From Massilia sp. CF038 (GTDB lineage: Bacteria; Pseudomonadota; Gammaproteobacteria; Burkholderiales; Burkholderiaceae_D): a stretch of 64,000 nt of DNA. Of this stretch, positions 7,864 through 16,056 are shown piece after piece. The position numbers and the translations under genes are program-made. The stretch lies in the NCBI RefSeq assembly GCF_900129765.1, contig NZ_FQWU01000002.1, forward strand, positions 744,001 to 808,000. Reading direction: 5' to 3'. The notes below the pieces were generated by a model. That model worked only from the letters and a program-made list of their open reading frames with translations. It was not told the origin of the DNA and did no database searches. Each line of letters starts with the position of its first letter. The stretch's first letter is position 1.

Positions 7864-9513
7864 ATGCAAACCACCCGACTTTCCCTCAGTGCCACCCTGG
7901 CGCTTGCCTTTGCCCTGACTGCCTGCGGCAGCGACAACGGCGCCATGAATATGCCCGCACCAGCGGCGCCCCCGGCGCCCGCGCCCGTGGCTGAAGCAGG
8001 CGACACCGTTGTATTGACGTCCAGCAATAAGCTGGTGACGTTCAACCTGGCCAGCGCCGCGACCATCAAGACCGCCGTGGCCGTCAGTGGCTTGCAAAGC
8101 GGCGAGAGCCTGATCGGCATCGACTACCGTCCGGCGGACGGCATGCTATACGGGGTCGGCAGCACCGGCCGCATTTATACCGTCAATCCAGCCACCGGCG
8201 CGCTCACGTTCAAGGCGGCCATGCTGGCCGATGCCGCCGACGCCAGCGCGCCCTATGCCATGCTGGCCGGCGCCAGCTTTGGTGTCGACTTCAACCCCGT
8301 GGCCGACCGGCTGCGCGTGGTCAGCAATACAGGCCAAAGCCTGCGCATCAACGTCGATACCGGCGCCACCACCACCGATGGCGACATCAATGGCGGCCCA
8401 GCCGGCACCATGCTCGGCGCCGCAGCCTACACCAATGCGTTTGCCGGCACTGGCGCCACCACCCTGTACGTGATCGATGCAGCCAGCGGCGCCCTGTTCA
8501 TCCAGTCACCACCGAATAACGGCACCCTGGGCGCACCGGTCTCACTGGGCGTGACTGCCAGCGCCAGCGGCGGCTTCGACATCGACGCGCGCAACAACAA
8601 GGGCTACGCGGTCCTGACAGTGGGCGGCGCCCGTAACTTGTATGCCATCGATCTGGCGGCCAGCACCAACGCGGCCACCCTGGTTACGGCGCTGGCAGTG
8701 ACCGAAGACGTGACCGGCATCGCCGTGCGCACGCCGGCCGCTCCCATGGTGTATGGCTTGACCGATGGCGCGCGCATTGTCGGCTTCAAGCCTGCCACGC
8801 CCGGCACCCTGGCTACCGATGTGGCGTTGAGCGGTCTGAATGCCGGCGAAAAGCTGCTCGGCTTCGACGTGCGTCCCAAAGACGGCACGCTGTACGGCAT
8901 TACTTCGGCCGCACGCATTGTGACCATTGACCCTGTTACTGGTGTGGCCACGGCCAAAAGCACGCTCGCTGCCGACGCTGCCGACCTGACAGCGCCGTAT
9001 GCCGCCATTGCCGGCACCCAGTTTGCGGTTGACTTCAACCCCGTTGCCGATCGCCTGCGCGTGATCAGCGACAGCGGCCAGAGCTTGCGTATCAACGTTG
9101 ACAGCGGCGCTACCACCACCGATGGCGCCATCAACCGCAGCGGCGCCACCCCGGTGGTGAGCGCAGCAGCCTACGCCAACAGCTTTGCCGGCACCACCAG
9201 CACCATGCTGTTCGATGTCGATACCAGCAGCGACAGCCTGGCACTGCAAAATCCGCCCAATGACGGCACGCTGACCAATGTCGGCGCGCTGGGTGTGGAC
9301 GTCTCGGGTGATGTGGGTATCGATATCGCGGGCGGCGCCAATGGCCTGGTGCTGGCTGCATTGCGCACCAGCGCTGCTGGCCCGAGCCTGATTTACCGGG
9401 TCGACCTGGCCACCGGTGCCGCCACGCCCATCAATGGCGCCGCCACGCCGGCCACCTCCGCCGTTGGCAATGGCAGCATCGGCCTGAGCGACCTGGCCAT
9501 CGTGCTAAAGTAA
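7864..9513 (+). CDS. Lipoprotein with two tandem DUF4394 domains
   Basis: 549 residues. A lipoprotein signal ends at LTACGS. The mature part holds two copies of the same domain (about 45-285 and 290-520), each with a GIDYRP/GFDVRP start, LYG(V/I)TS-type beta strand, DFNPVADRLR and SGQSLRINVD(S/T)GATTTDG. This is DUF4394, thought to form a beta-propeller-like fold; its role is unknown. A natural internal duplication explains the length, since single-domain members are about half as long. The start is the ATG at 7864 because it begins the signal peptide. Downstream it converges with the next gene, leaving a 10-base gap. Confidence 0.85.
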   Translation: MQTTRLSLSATLALAFALTACGSDNGAMNMPAPAAPPAPAPVAEAGDTVVLTSSNKLVTFNLASAATIKTAVAVSGLQSGESLIGIDYRPADGMLYGVGSTGRIYTVNPATGALTFKAAMLADAADASAPYAMLAGASFGVDFNPVADRLRVVSNTGQSLRINVDTGATTTDGDINGGPAGTMLGAAAYTNAFAGTGATTLYVIDAASGALFIQSPPNNGTLGAPVSLGVTASASGGFDIDARNNKGYAVLTVGGARNLYAIDLAASTNAATLVTALAVTEDVTGIAVRTPAAPMVYGLTDGARIVGFKPATPGTLATDVALSGLNAGEKLLGFDVRPKDGTLYGITSAARIVTIDPVTGVATAKSTLAADAADLTAPYAAIAGTQFAVDFNPVADRLRVISDSGQSLRINVDSGATTTDGAINRSGATPVVSAAAYANSFAGTTSTMLFDVDTSSDSLALQNPPNDGTLTNVGALGVDVSGDVGIDIAGGANGLVLAALRTSAAGPSLIYRVDLATGAATPINGAATPATSAVGNGSIGLSDLAIVLK

Positions 9514-9523
9514 GTCTGGCAGG

Positions 9524-10216
9524 CTAGTTGCGCAGCAAGGACAGGGACAGCTCCCAGTCGCGCGCCCAGTCGTACAGCACATCGTGCGACTGGAAGGCCT
9601 TGCTCAAGCGCGGCAGTGGTACCCGGTACATATCGTTCAGGCCCAGCGCCAGCGTGACCGGGTGCCACATGGTCTTGCTTTTGCCTTTTCTGGCGCTGCC
9701 CTTGATGCGCGCGCCTTCGTCGCCAAAAATGCCCTCGCCAGCTGCCAGTGCCGCTGCCAGGTCAATCCTGACCATCGCGCCAAAGGCGGCCAGCACCTGG
9801 TCGGCGTTGATCCCCACTTTCGATTCGGCGGCCGGTACCGGCTTGGCCGCCACCACCGGGCGGGCCAGCTTTTCCACATCCTTGCGCAGAAACCGCAGTT
9901 CGTGCAGCGCGCGCCGCAATCCGGGCGCCTCGAGCTTGACGACCAGCTGGTGCACGTCCTTGGTCATGGTGATCAGCACATCGGCGCTGCCCTGCGCCAG
10001 GCGCGTGGTGTCGCCTTCGAAAAAGATCGGCGCCGCGTATCCGCCGTTGGCGTCGCCAAACATCTCCGGCCGGCTCGCATCGTAGTCCAGCCACACGTAC
10101 GGCGTGATGCCCGCTTCAATCATGCGTGCCAGCGACCAGGGGCTGCCGGTGCGTTCGGCCAGCCAGGCGCACGCCTCTTCGGTGGTGGCGCGGTAGGCCA
10201 GTTGTTCATCACTCAT
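9524..10216 (-). CDS. Hypothetical protein coupled to the RsbQ-like hydrolase
   Basis: 230 residues, soluble, no signal peptide. The N-terminal 30 residues (TEEACAWLAERTGSPWSLARMIEAGI) look like a short helical, perhaps helix-turn-helix-like, segment, followed by a strand-rich part and a Lys-rich stretch near residue 190 (RIKGSARKGKSKT). I do not recognise the family. Its ATG lies 5 bases after the stop of the hydrolase gene, so the two are translated from one message. A TTG nine bases earlier, overlapping the hydrolase stop, is another possible start. Confidence 0.65.
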   Translation of the reverse strand: MSDEQLAYRATTEEACAWLAERTGSPWSLARMIEAGITPYVWLDYDASRPEMFGDANGGYAAPIFFEGDTTRLAQGSADVLITMTKDVHQLVVKLEAPGLRRALHELRFLRKDVEKLARPVVAAKPVPAAESKVGINADQVLAAFGAMVRIDLAAALAAGEGIFGDEGARIKGSARKGKSKTMWHPVTLALGLNDMYRVPLPRLSKAFQSHDVLYDWARDWELSLSLLRN

Positions 10217-10221
10217 ATCGT

Positions 10222-11028
10222 TCAAATCAATCCGTGTACTTTAAAAAAAGCCGTCACTGCGTCGACGCTGGCACTGGGCGCGCTCATATGCGGGCAGTGA
10301 CCAACGTTGCCGATGATGGCAAGCGTGCTGCCAGCCAGATGCGCATGCAGATATTGGCCGACCTCCTGCGGCGCGATCATGTCGTCGCTGCATTGCAGGA
10401 TCAGCGACGGCACCCGCGAGGCAGCCAGATCGCGGCGATGATCGGACAAAAATGTCACGCGCGCGAAATGGCGCATGATCGCGGGATCGTTGCGCCTGAA
10501 GCGGCTGGCCAGCTCCGCTTGCAGCGCGGGCTGCGCCGTCGCACCCATGATGACAGGCGCCATCGCAGTCGTCCAGTCGTCCAGCTGGCGCTGCATCAGC
10601 GCCAGCATGCCGTCGATGTCTTCGGCATTGAAGCCACCCACGTAATCGTCGTCGTTGATGTAGCAAGGCGATGGCCCCAGCATGACCTGGGCCAGAAACC
10701 GCTGGGGGCGGCGAATCGCTGCCAGCATGCCAATCATCGCGCTCACGGAATGACCGATGAAGATCACGGGTCCATCGCAAGCCGCGTCGATCACCTCGAG
10801 CAAATCGTCCGCATGCCCATGCAGGCTGGCGTGGCGAGTGTAGTCGTAAGCGCCAAGGTCGGACTGGCCGCAGCCGGTCAGGTCGTACAAAACGATCCGG
10901 CAGCAGTGTTCGAAGTGGGGAACCAGGAAGCGCCACATGGTCTGGTCGCAGCCAAAACCGTGTGCAAACACCAGGGTGACAGCACCACTGCCACTGCAAT
11001 GGACGTGATGACGTATGAGGGCGGACAT
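10222..11028 (-). CDS. RsbQ-like alpha/beta hydrolase
   Basis: 268 residues, no signal peptide. The sequence follows Bacillus RsbQ closely along its length: FAHGFGCDQTMW, DLTGCGQSDLGAYD, the nucleophile elbow GHSVSAMIGMLA, MLGPSPCYIN, LQCSDDMIAP with the triad Asp and GHCPHMS with the triad His. RsbQ works with the PAS-containing phosphatase RsbP in energy-stress signalling, probably by processing a small hydrophobic ligand; related KAI2/D14 proteins bind butenolides. No RsbP-like phosphatase is nearby. GGAG precedes the ATG at 11028. It is the first gene of a two-gene unit. Confidence 0.88.
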   Translation of the reverse strand: MSALIRHHVHCSGSGAVTLVFAHGFGCDQTMWRFLVPHFEHCCRIVLYDLTGCGQSDLGAYDYTRHASLHGHADDLLEVIDAACDGPVIFIGHSVSAMIGMLAAIRRPQRFLAQVMLGPSPCYINDDDYVGGFNAEDIDGMLALMQRQLDDWTTAMAPVIMGATAQPALQAELASRFRRNDPAIMRHFARVTFLSDHRRDLAASRVPSLILQCSDDMIAPQEVGQYLHAHLAGSTLAIIGNVGHCPHMSAPSASVDAVTAFFKVHGLI

Positions 11029-11122
11029 CGAACTCCAATGGTTGCCGGCGCACTCGCAGCCGTATTTACAAATTATACAAGTCCCTGATGTGTCCGCACG
11101 ATGCCATTTTTTTAATTTTTTC

Positions 11123-11150
11123 TTGCATTGGTAAATACGAAGCCTATAAT
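11123..11150 (+). promoter_or_regulatory. Sigma-70 promoter of the PEP-CTERM gene
   Basis: TTGCAT (11123-11128), a 16-base spacer and a perfect TATAAT (11145-11150), with an A/T-rich stretch just upstream that could act as an UP element. It would give a 5' leader of about 125 bases before the ATG at 11283. Confidence 0.7.
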
Positions 11151-11282
11151 CGAAAAGTTGTCGAGTAAATAATAAAAAGCTTCCAAGAAACAACGTCGCT
11201 TGTCCTTATGTATGCAAGATGCATAAACAGGCGGCTTTACCGGCCGCATCATCTGGTGGGCCGTCATTTTTCGGAGATTGCC

Positions 11283-11954
11283 ATGAAGAGACTAACAAAA
11301 ACATTGATCGCAGCAAGTCTGATGCTGGCCGCCGCCAGCGCGAGTGCCGTTGTCCTGCCGATTTTCACGCCCGTTTCGCTGCCGGGCACGACGGCTATCC
11401 TGGATCCGCAGCTGGCCGGGGTGGTGCTGGAAGACACAGTGCAGGCGTTTTCCTTTGTCGCCAACGGCGGCGTCATCAGCGGCACGGTGCAATCGCGCGT
11501 GGTGCGCTCCAACCTGGACGGCACGCTCGACTTTTACTGGCGCGTGGTCAGCGATGCCAGTTCGGGCAGCCCGATCCAGTCGTTCCGCATCGGCGAATTC
11601 TTCACCCCCACCTACGATGCCAACTGGCGCATCGACGGCACGGGTGACACCTCGCCCCTGACAGCCTTACTGTTCCCCGGGCCGGGCGGCCAGGTCAACT
11701 TCGACTTCGCCAACATCGCCGGTGGTGGCCTGTTCGCCGACACCAGCAGCTACTTCATGTTCCTCGATACGTCGGCCACCAAATACGCCATGACCGGCCT
11801 GTACGATCTGACCAACATCGGCCAGACAGAAATCTCGCAGCTGTATTCGACCTTTGCACCCAGCTACGTGCCGGAGCCGGCCAGCATGGCCCTGTTCGGG
11901 CTGGGGATGGCTGGCCTGGCCCTGACCCGCCGCCGCAAAACCGCAGCGCAGTAA
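11283..11954 (+). CDS. PEP-CTERM sorting domain protein
   Basis: 223 residues. A signal peptide ends at ASASA; the body is a beta-rich domain of unknown function (about 24-195). The C-terminus is a textbook PEP-CTERM signal: VPEPASMALFGLGMAGLAL, then the basic tail TRRRK. Such signals are cut by an exosortase (EpsH/XrtA type) and the protein is moved to the cell surface or exopolysaccharide matrix. No exosortase gene is in this window. The start has GGAG 6-9 bases before it. It is flanked by its own promoter and terminator, so it is monocistronic. Confidence 0.93.
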   Translation: MKRLTKTLIAASLMLAAASASAVVLPIFTPVSLPGTTAILDPQLAGVVLEDTVQAFSFVANGGVISGTVQSRVVRSNLDGTLDFYWRVVSDASSGSPIQSFRIGEFFTPTYDANWRIDGTGDTSPLTALLFPGPGGQVNFDFANIAGGGLFADTSSYFMFLDTSATKYAMTGLYDLTNIGQTEISQLYSTFAPSYVPEPASMALFGLGMAGLALTRRRKTAAQ

Positions 11955-11963
11955 CCGCCGCCA

Positions 11964-11990
11964 ACGGGAAGGCACTGCCTTCCCGTTTTT
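11964..11990 (+). terminator. Rho-independent terminator of the PEP-CTERM gene
   Basis: A 10-bp stem (ACGGGAAGGC 11964-11973 with 11977-11986), 3-base loop and a run of five Ts, 10 bases after the stop codon. Confidence 0.9.
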
Positions 11991-12146
11991 CCGCTGGCCT
12001 GGCATATAATTCCTGCACCTGCTTCCAGCGCGCACGCGAATGCACCGCACCAGCTTATCTGCCAACTCGTCACCGCAGCACCATGCCCCGGCCCAGGCGG
12101 GACCTGCACCATCCATGCGCCACGCATCTGCGCAAACGACGCCCTG

Positions 12147-12920
12147 ATGACCATCAAGGCTGCGCTTCATCCGGCACGGCTGCGCCGCTATGCCACGGCG
12201 GCCCTGGCTGCATTGCTGCTCTTGATGGCAGCCGACACCCCGCGCGCCAGCACCACCTCGGCACTCGCCGCCTTGCCCTCGACCATGCTATGGGCCTGGG
12301 AACGCCCTGAAGACTTGCGCTGGCTGCCACCGGGCGTGGGCGTTGCGTACGTCGCCGTGACGGTGGAACTGGTGGGCGCCGAAGGCCGTCTGCGCCGGCG
12401 CGCCTATCCCCTGCGCGTGCCTCCAGGTTCGGTAGTGGTGCCGATGGTGCACGTAGACGCCGCCTGGCGCACGCCACCCACGCTCAACACCATCCAGCGC
12501 GACCTGATTGTCGAACAAGTGCTGCAACAGGCGCAGCGCAGCTCTGCACGCGTGGTGCAGCTCGATTTTGAAGTGCGCGCGTCGCAGCGTGCGTTCCTGC
12601 GCGAGGTGCTGGCCGAAAGCCGGCGCCGCCTGCCTGCCGATGTCGCGCTGTCAGCCACCGCGCTGGCGTCGTGGTGCGCGGGCGACTACTGGATCGCCGG
12701 CCTTGCGGCCGACGAGATCGTGCCCATGGCCTTCCGCATGGCCAGCGACGACAGCCGCATCCGTACCCTGCTGGCTGACAAGGGCGCATTCACGCGCCCG
12801 CGCTGCGGCGCCGCGCTGGGCATGGCGACTGACGAAGCACCCATCACGGCGCGCAGCGTCCGCCGCTACTTTTTTTCGCCTCGTGCCTGGGACCAGGCCA
12901 CGTGGCGCCGTATTCAATAA
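12147..12920 (+). CDS. DUF3142 domain protein
   Basis: 257 residues with an N-terminal hydrophobic signal or anchor (about 14-30). The body matches DUF3142: LWAWERPEDLRWLPPGVGVAYV at the start, then VVQLDFEVRASQR and VALSATALASWCAGDYW, a pattern that resembles (beta/alpha)8 glycosidase-like sheets, with LDFE at the position of a catalytic strand. Its role is not established. No clear ribosome binding site precedes the ATG. The next gene begins 23 bases after its stop, so the pair is probably one operon. Confidence 0.78.
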   Translation: MTIKAALHPARLRRYATAALAALLLLMAADTPRASTTSALAALPSTMLWAWERPEDLRWLPPGVGVAYVAVTVELVGAEGRLRRRAYPLRVPPGSVVVPMVHVDAAWRTPPTLNTIQRDLIVEQVLQQAQRSSARVVQLDFEVRASQRAFLREVLAESRRRLPADVALSATALASWCAGDYWIAGLAADEIVPMAFRMASDDSRIRTLLADKGAFTRPRCGAALGMATDEAPITARSVRRYFFSPRAWDQATWRRIQ

Positions 12921-12943
12921 TTTTGCAACCCTGGGATCACGAC

Positions 12944-15163
12944 ATGTTTCGACCTTCTCTCTTGCGCACTGCCTCGGCCTTGATGGCCATTGGCCTGTTT
13001 TCCTTCTGCGGCACCGTGCACGCCAGCGGCGGCGATGGCTATATCGCGAATCGCTTCATGCCCGAACACTATGTGGCGGTAGCGGAACTGCAGGACTACG
13101 CCACTGGCCGGTTGGGCGTGGTGGTGCCATCCTACTGGCGCGTGTACCACTTCCTGGCCTACCGTGCACTGACCGGACATGCACTGTCGAAGGCGGAACT
13201 GGCTACGCTGAAGGTGGATGGATTCAACGTGGGCGACCGGCCCGGTGGCTGGGAATTCTCGAGCGAGGACGAAAACGGCATCGCCGCATGGAAGAAAGCG
13301 CGCCTTGCCATCAAGGGTGCCGCGCCGGTTGAAATTGGCATCGCCGCAGAAGTAGGCGACTTCAACACCATCTTCAATTGTCCGTCCGACGCCTTTGACC
13401 GCGCCAGCAAAACGCTGGCCCAGCGCCTGACGCAGGGCGGCCCTCAACTGGCGGCCGTTTGGCTGGCCAACCAGGACGCCGTGTTTGCCAACTGCAGCCC
13501 GACCATGCCGCAGGCAGCGCAAAACACAGTGCCATTGGTACGCCCACTGATCCTGCCGCCCGCCTTGCCGCCCAAATCACCAGTGTGGCTGCAGAAGGAT
13601 TACGCATATCAGCGCGCGGCTGCCCACTTCTACGCCGGCCGCTATGCCGATGCGCGGACCCAGTTCCTGGCCATTGCAGGTGATACCGCCTCCCCATGGC
13701 AGCCACTGGGCAAATACCTCGCCGCACGCGCGCTGATTCGCAGCGCCACCGCGGTCCCAGGTGCGCCCGAGACCGACGCCGACAAGCGCCTGTTCAAGGA
13801 ACGCCTGGGCCAGGCTCGTACCGAAATGGCCGCCATTGGCGCCACCTATGCGCCGGCCAAGGCCCTGGTCAGCTGGATCGACGTACGTCTGCGCCCTGAA
13901 GAGCGGCGCCGCGAGCTGTCCGCCGCGCTGGCAGTCGACCCGATCACCGCCGCCACGCCGCAAATGCTCACCGACTACCTGGTGCTCATGGATGGCCTGG
14001 AAGCGAAGCTGGCCTCCGCGTCCGATCCGGTCACCGCGTGGATCGGTGTGATGCAGGCAGGCGCGGTCGACCCCTACAGCAGCGATGCAAGCGGCGAGGC
14101 AGCCAAGCGCCGCAGCGACGCTCTGGCGCTGGCCCGCGCCCAGTGGGACAAGGGACATGAAACCGTCTGGCTGGTGGCCGTGCTGACCAACGCCCGCAGC
14201 ACCGATCTGAAACCGGCCGAGCGCAAGGCCGCGAGCGCCATCAAGGCCGATTCGCCCGCCTACGTCACGCTGCAATACCACCTGGCGCGCATGGCCCTGG
14301 CCGAGGGCAAAGCCAGGGAAGCCGACGCCATCGTCAGCGCGCTGCTCAAGACAGCGGGATCGGTATCGACCCGCAACCGTCTGCTGCGCCTGAAGATGGT
14401 CAGCGCGCCCAGCGCTGACGCAGCGCTGGCAGCAGCAGCGCGCACCCCAGCCGAACAGGAAGAAGGCGTGAACGCCGCGCCGCAATTCGACGCCGATCTG
14501 CGCGCCCACCTCGAACTGCACCTGCCGCTGACGGCTCTGGTGCGCCTGAAGCCTTCGCTGCCCGCGTCGGAACAGGCCAGCAGCGCAGACATGATCTGGA
14601 CCCGTGCAGTGCTGCTCGGCCAATACGCGGTGGCCGATGGCCTCACCGATGAAGTGGCCAAGACGCGCGCCAGCACGCGCCACCTGTATGAGCGCTTCAA
14701 GAAAGCGACGACCCCGGAGGCCAAGCGCGATGCAGCGCTGCTGATCCTTGCCAATGCGCCGGAACTGGTGCCGCATGTCGGCACGGACGACAAGTCCTAC
14801 GGCCGCAGCGACTACTGGGCCTGCTATGGCAGCCAGGCCGGCGACGACGGCATGGATCTCATTTCACCCGCGTTCCTGACGGCCGAGGAACGCACCCAGG
14901 TAGAGAAAGAAAAAGCGCAACTGCGCAAACTGCCACGCCGCAGTTCTTATCTGATCCCGCAAGTGATTGAATGGGCGCGCCAGAACAAGGCCGATCCCGA
15001 AGCGCCAAAAGCGCTGCACTTCCTGATCGCATCCACCCGCAACGAATGCAGTGCGGGCGCACCGGAAGCGGCAGCGCCCAAGTATTCGAAGCAGGCCTTC
15101 GAGTTCCTGCACAAGCAGTTCCCCAAGAGCGAATGGACGGCCAAGACCCGCTACTATTATTAA
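12944..15163 (+). CDS. Secreted helical-repeat protein, partner of the DUF3142 protein
   Basis: 739 residues. A signal peptide (about 1-28, ending TVHAS) is followed by a conserved opening (YIANRFMPEHY, AYRALTGHALS) and then a long run of alpha helices with TPR-like pairs (YQRAAAHFYAGRYADARTQFLAIAGD is the clearest). Four or more cysteines in the mature part could form disulphides. I know of no assigned function; similar proteins accompany DUF3142 genes in related genomes, to my memory. The ATG at 12944 is chosen because it opens the signal peptide; an earlier in-frame start would overlap the upstream gene. Confidence 0.75.
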   Translation: MFRPSLLRTASALMAIGLFSFCGTVHASGGDGYIANRFMPEHYVAVAELQDYATGRLGVVVPSYWRVYHFLAYRALTGHALSKAELATLKVDGFNVGDRPGGWEFSSEDENGIAAWKKARLAIKGAAPVEIGIAAEVGDFNTIFNCPSDAFDRASKTLAQRLTQGGPQLAAVWLANQDAVFANCSPTMPQAAQNTVPLVRPLILPPALPPKSPVWLQKDYAYQRAAAHFYAGRYADARTQFLAIAGDTASPWQPLGKYLAARALIRSATAVPGAPETDADKRLFKERLGQARTEMAAIGATYAPAKALVSWIDVRLRPEERRRELSAALAVDPITAATPQMLTDYLVLMDGLEAKLASASDPVTAWIGVMQAGAVDPYSSDASGEAAKRRSDALALARAQWDKGHETVWLVAVLTNARSTDLKPAERKAASAIKADSPAYVTLQYHLARMALAEGKAREADAIVSALLKTAGSVSTRNRLLRLKMVSAPSADAALAAAARTPAEQEEGVNAAPQFDADLRAHLELHLPLTALVRLKPSLPASEQASSADMIWTRAVLLGQYAVADGLTDEVAKTRASTRHLYERFKKATTPEAKRDAALLILANAPELVPHVGTDDKSYGRSDYWACYGSQAGDDGMDLISPAFLTAEERTQVEKEKAQLRKLPRRSSYLIPQVIEWARQNKADPEAPKALHFLIASTRNECSAGAPEAAAPKYSKQAFEFLHKQFPKSEWTAKTRYYY

Positions 15164-15293
15164 GCTTTGATGTGCGGGACGCGGCGATTTGTAAGAGTTG
15201 TAACGGCTGTCTACCGATTGAAACCGGGCGGCGTTAATTGAGCACCAGGCAGCAATAACGCTCCCGGATACAACGACCTGAAGGAAGTACAAC

Positions 15294-15587
15294 ATGAACA
15301 AAATCGCCCTCGTCCTGATCTCCAGCCTGTTCGTCGCCGGTACCGCAATGGCACAAACGCCAGCACCAGCCGCCGCACCAGCACCAGCTGCCGTTGCAGC
15401 ACCTGCAGCAAAAGCGGAAGTCAAGGCCGACGCCAAAGTCGCTATGCCAGAAGTGAAAGCAGCAGCGGCCACCGACACCAAAGCCGCTCCGGTAAAAACC
15501 AAGCACAAGGCAAAAAAGAAAGCCGCCGCTGAAGTGAAGACCGACGCCAAAGTCGAAGCAGCGCCAGCACCGGCCGCAGCCAAGTAA
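15294..15587 (+). CDS. Ala/Lys-rich small secreted protein, Asr-like (copy 1)
   Basis: 97 residues. A clean signal peptide (cleaved after TAMAQ) precedes a low-complexity body of Ala, Pro, Lys, Val and Glu, with the basic core TKHKAKKKAAAEVKT. Composition and layout resemble the periplasmic acid-shock protein Asr of enterics (signal peptide plus Ala/Lys/Thr repeats), but this is a similarity of style, not proven homology. AAGGA precedes the ATG. The next gene is a near-copy 53 bases downstream. Confidence 0.75.
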   Translation: MNKIALVLISSLFVAGTAMAQTPAPAAAPAPAAVAAPAAKAEVKADAKVAMPEVKAAAATDTKAAPVKTKHKAKKKAAAEVKTDAKVEAAPAPAAAK

Positions 15588-15640
15588 TCCAGATTCATCG
15601 CATACGCACTGACTACTTTTCGACTTAAAGGAAACGCTCC

Positions 15641-15922
15641 ATGAACAAGATTGCCCTCGCACTGATCTCGACCCTGTTCGCCGCTGGCACCGCACTGGCA
15701 CAAACCCCGGCAGCCGCGCCTGCGCCAGTCGCCGCGCCTGCCGCCAAGGCAGAAGTCAAGGCCGACGCCAAAGTCGCAGCACCGGAAGTAAAAGCTGCCG
15801 CTGCTGCCGACACCAAGGCTGCGCCAGTCCACACCAAGAAAAAGCACAAAGCCGAAAAGAAGGCAGCTGCTGAAGTGAAGACCGAAGTGAAAGCCGAAGC
15901 CGCACCAGCAGCATCGAAATAA
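15641..15922 (+). CDS. Ala/Lys-rich small secreted protein, Asr-like (copy 2)
   Basis: 93 residues, nearly the same as the gene before it: shared MNKIAL start, AKAEVKADAKVA, PEVKAAAA(T/A)DTKAAPV and KKKAAAEVKT-type core. Copy 2 has a His in VHTKKKHKAEKKA. A tandem duplication is obvious at protein and DNA level. The pair shares one terminator after copy 2, so both are likely on one message. Each has its own ribosome binding site (AAAGGA here). Probably periplasmic and intrinsically disordered. Confidence 0.75.
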   Translation: MNKIALALISTLFAAGTALAQTPAAAPAPVAAPAAKAEVKADAKVAAPEVKAAAAADTKAAPVHTKKKHKAEKKAAAEVKTEVKAEAAPAASK

Positions 15923-15941
15923 TCAGCATCCTTTAAGTCCG

Positions 15942-15975
15942 ACGACCCGCTCGCGCATGCGACCGGGTCGTTTTT
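15942..15975 (+). terminator. Terminator of the Asr-like gene pair
   Basis: Outer stem ACGACCCG (15942-15949) with 15964-15971, inner stem TCGC/GCGA with GCAT loop, followed by five Ts. Confidence 0.9.
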
Positions 15976-16056
15976 ACATGTATTGACATTTCATACACAT
16001 TGCATATATCCTTGCCCACTTTTAGGTCGAGTGACCTACGACGGAACGGGTGTGGA

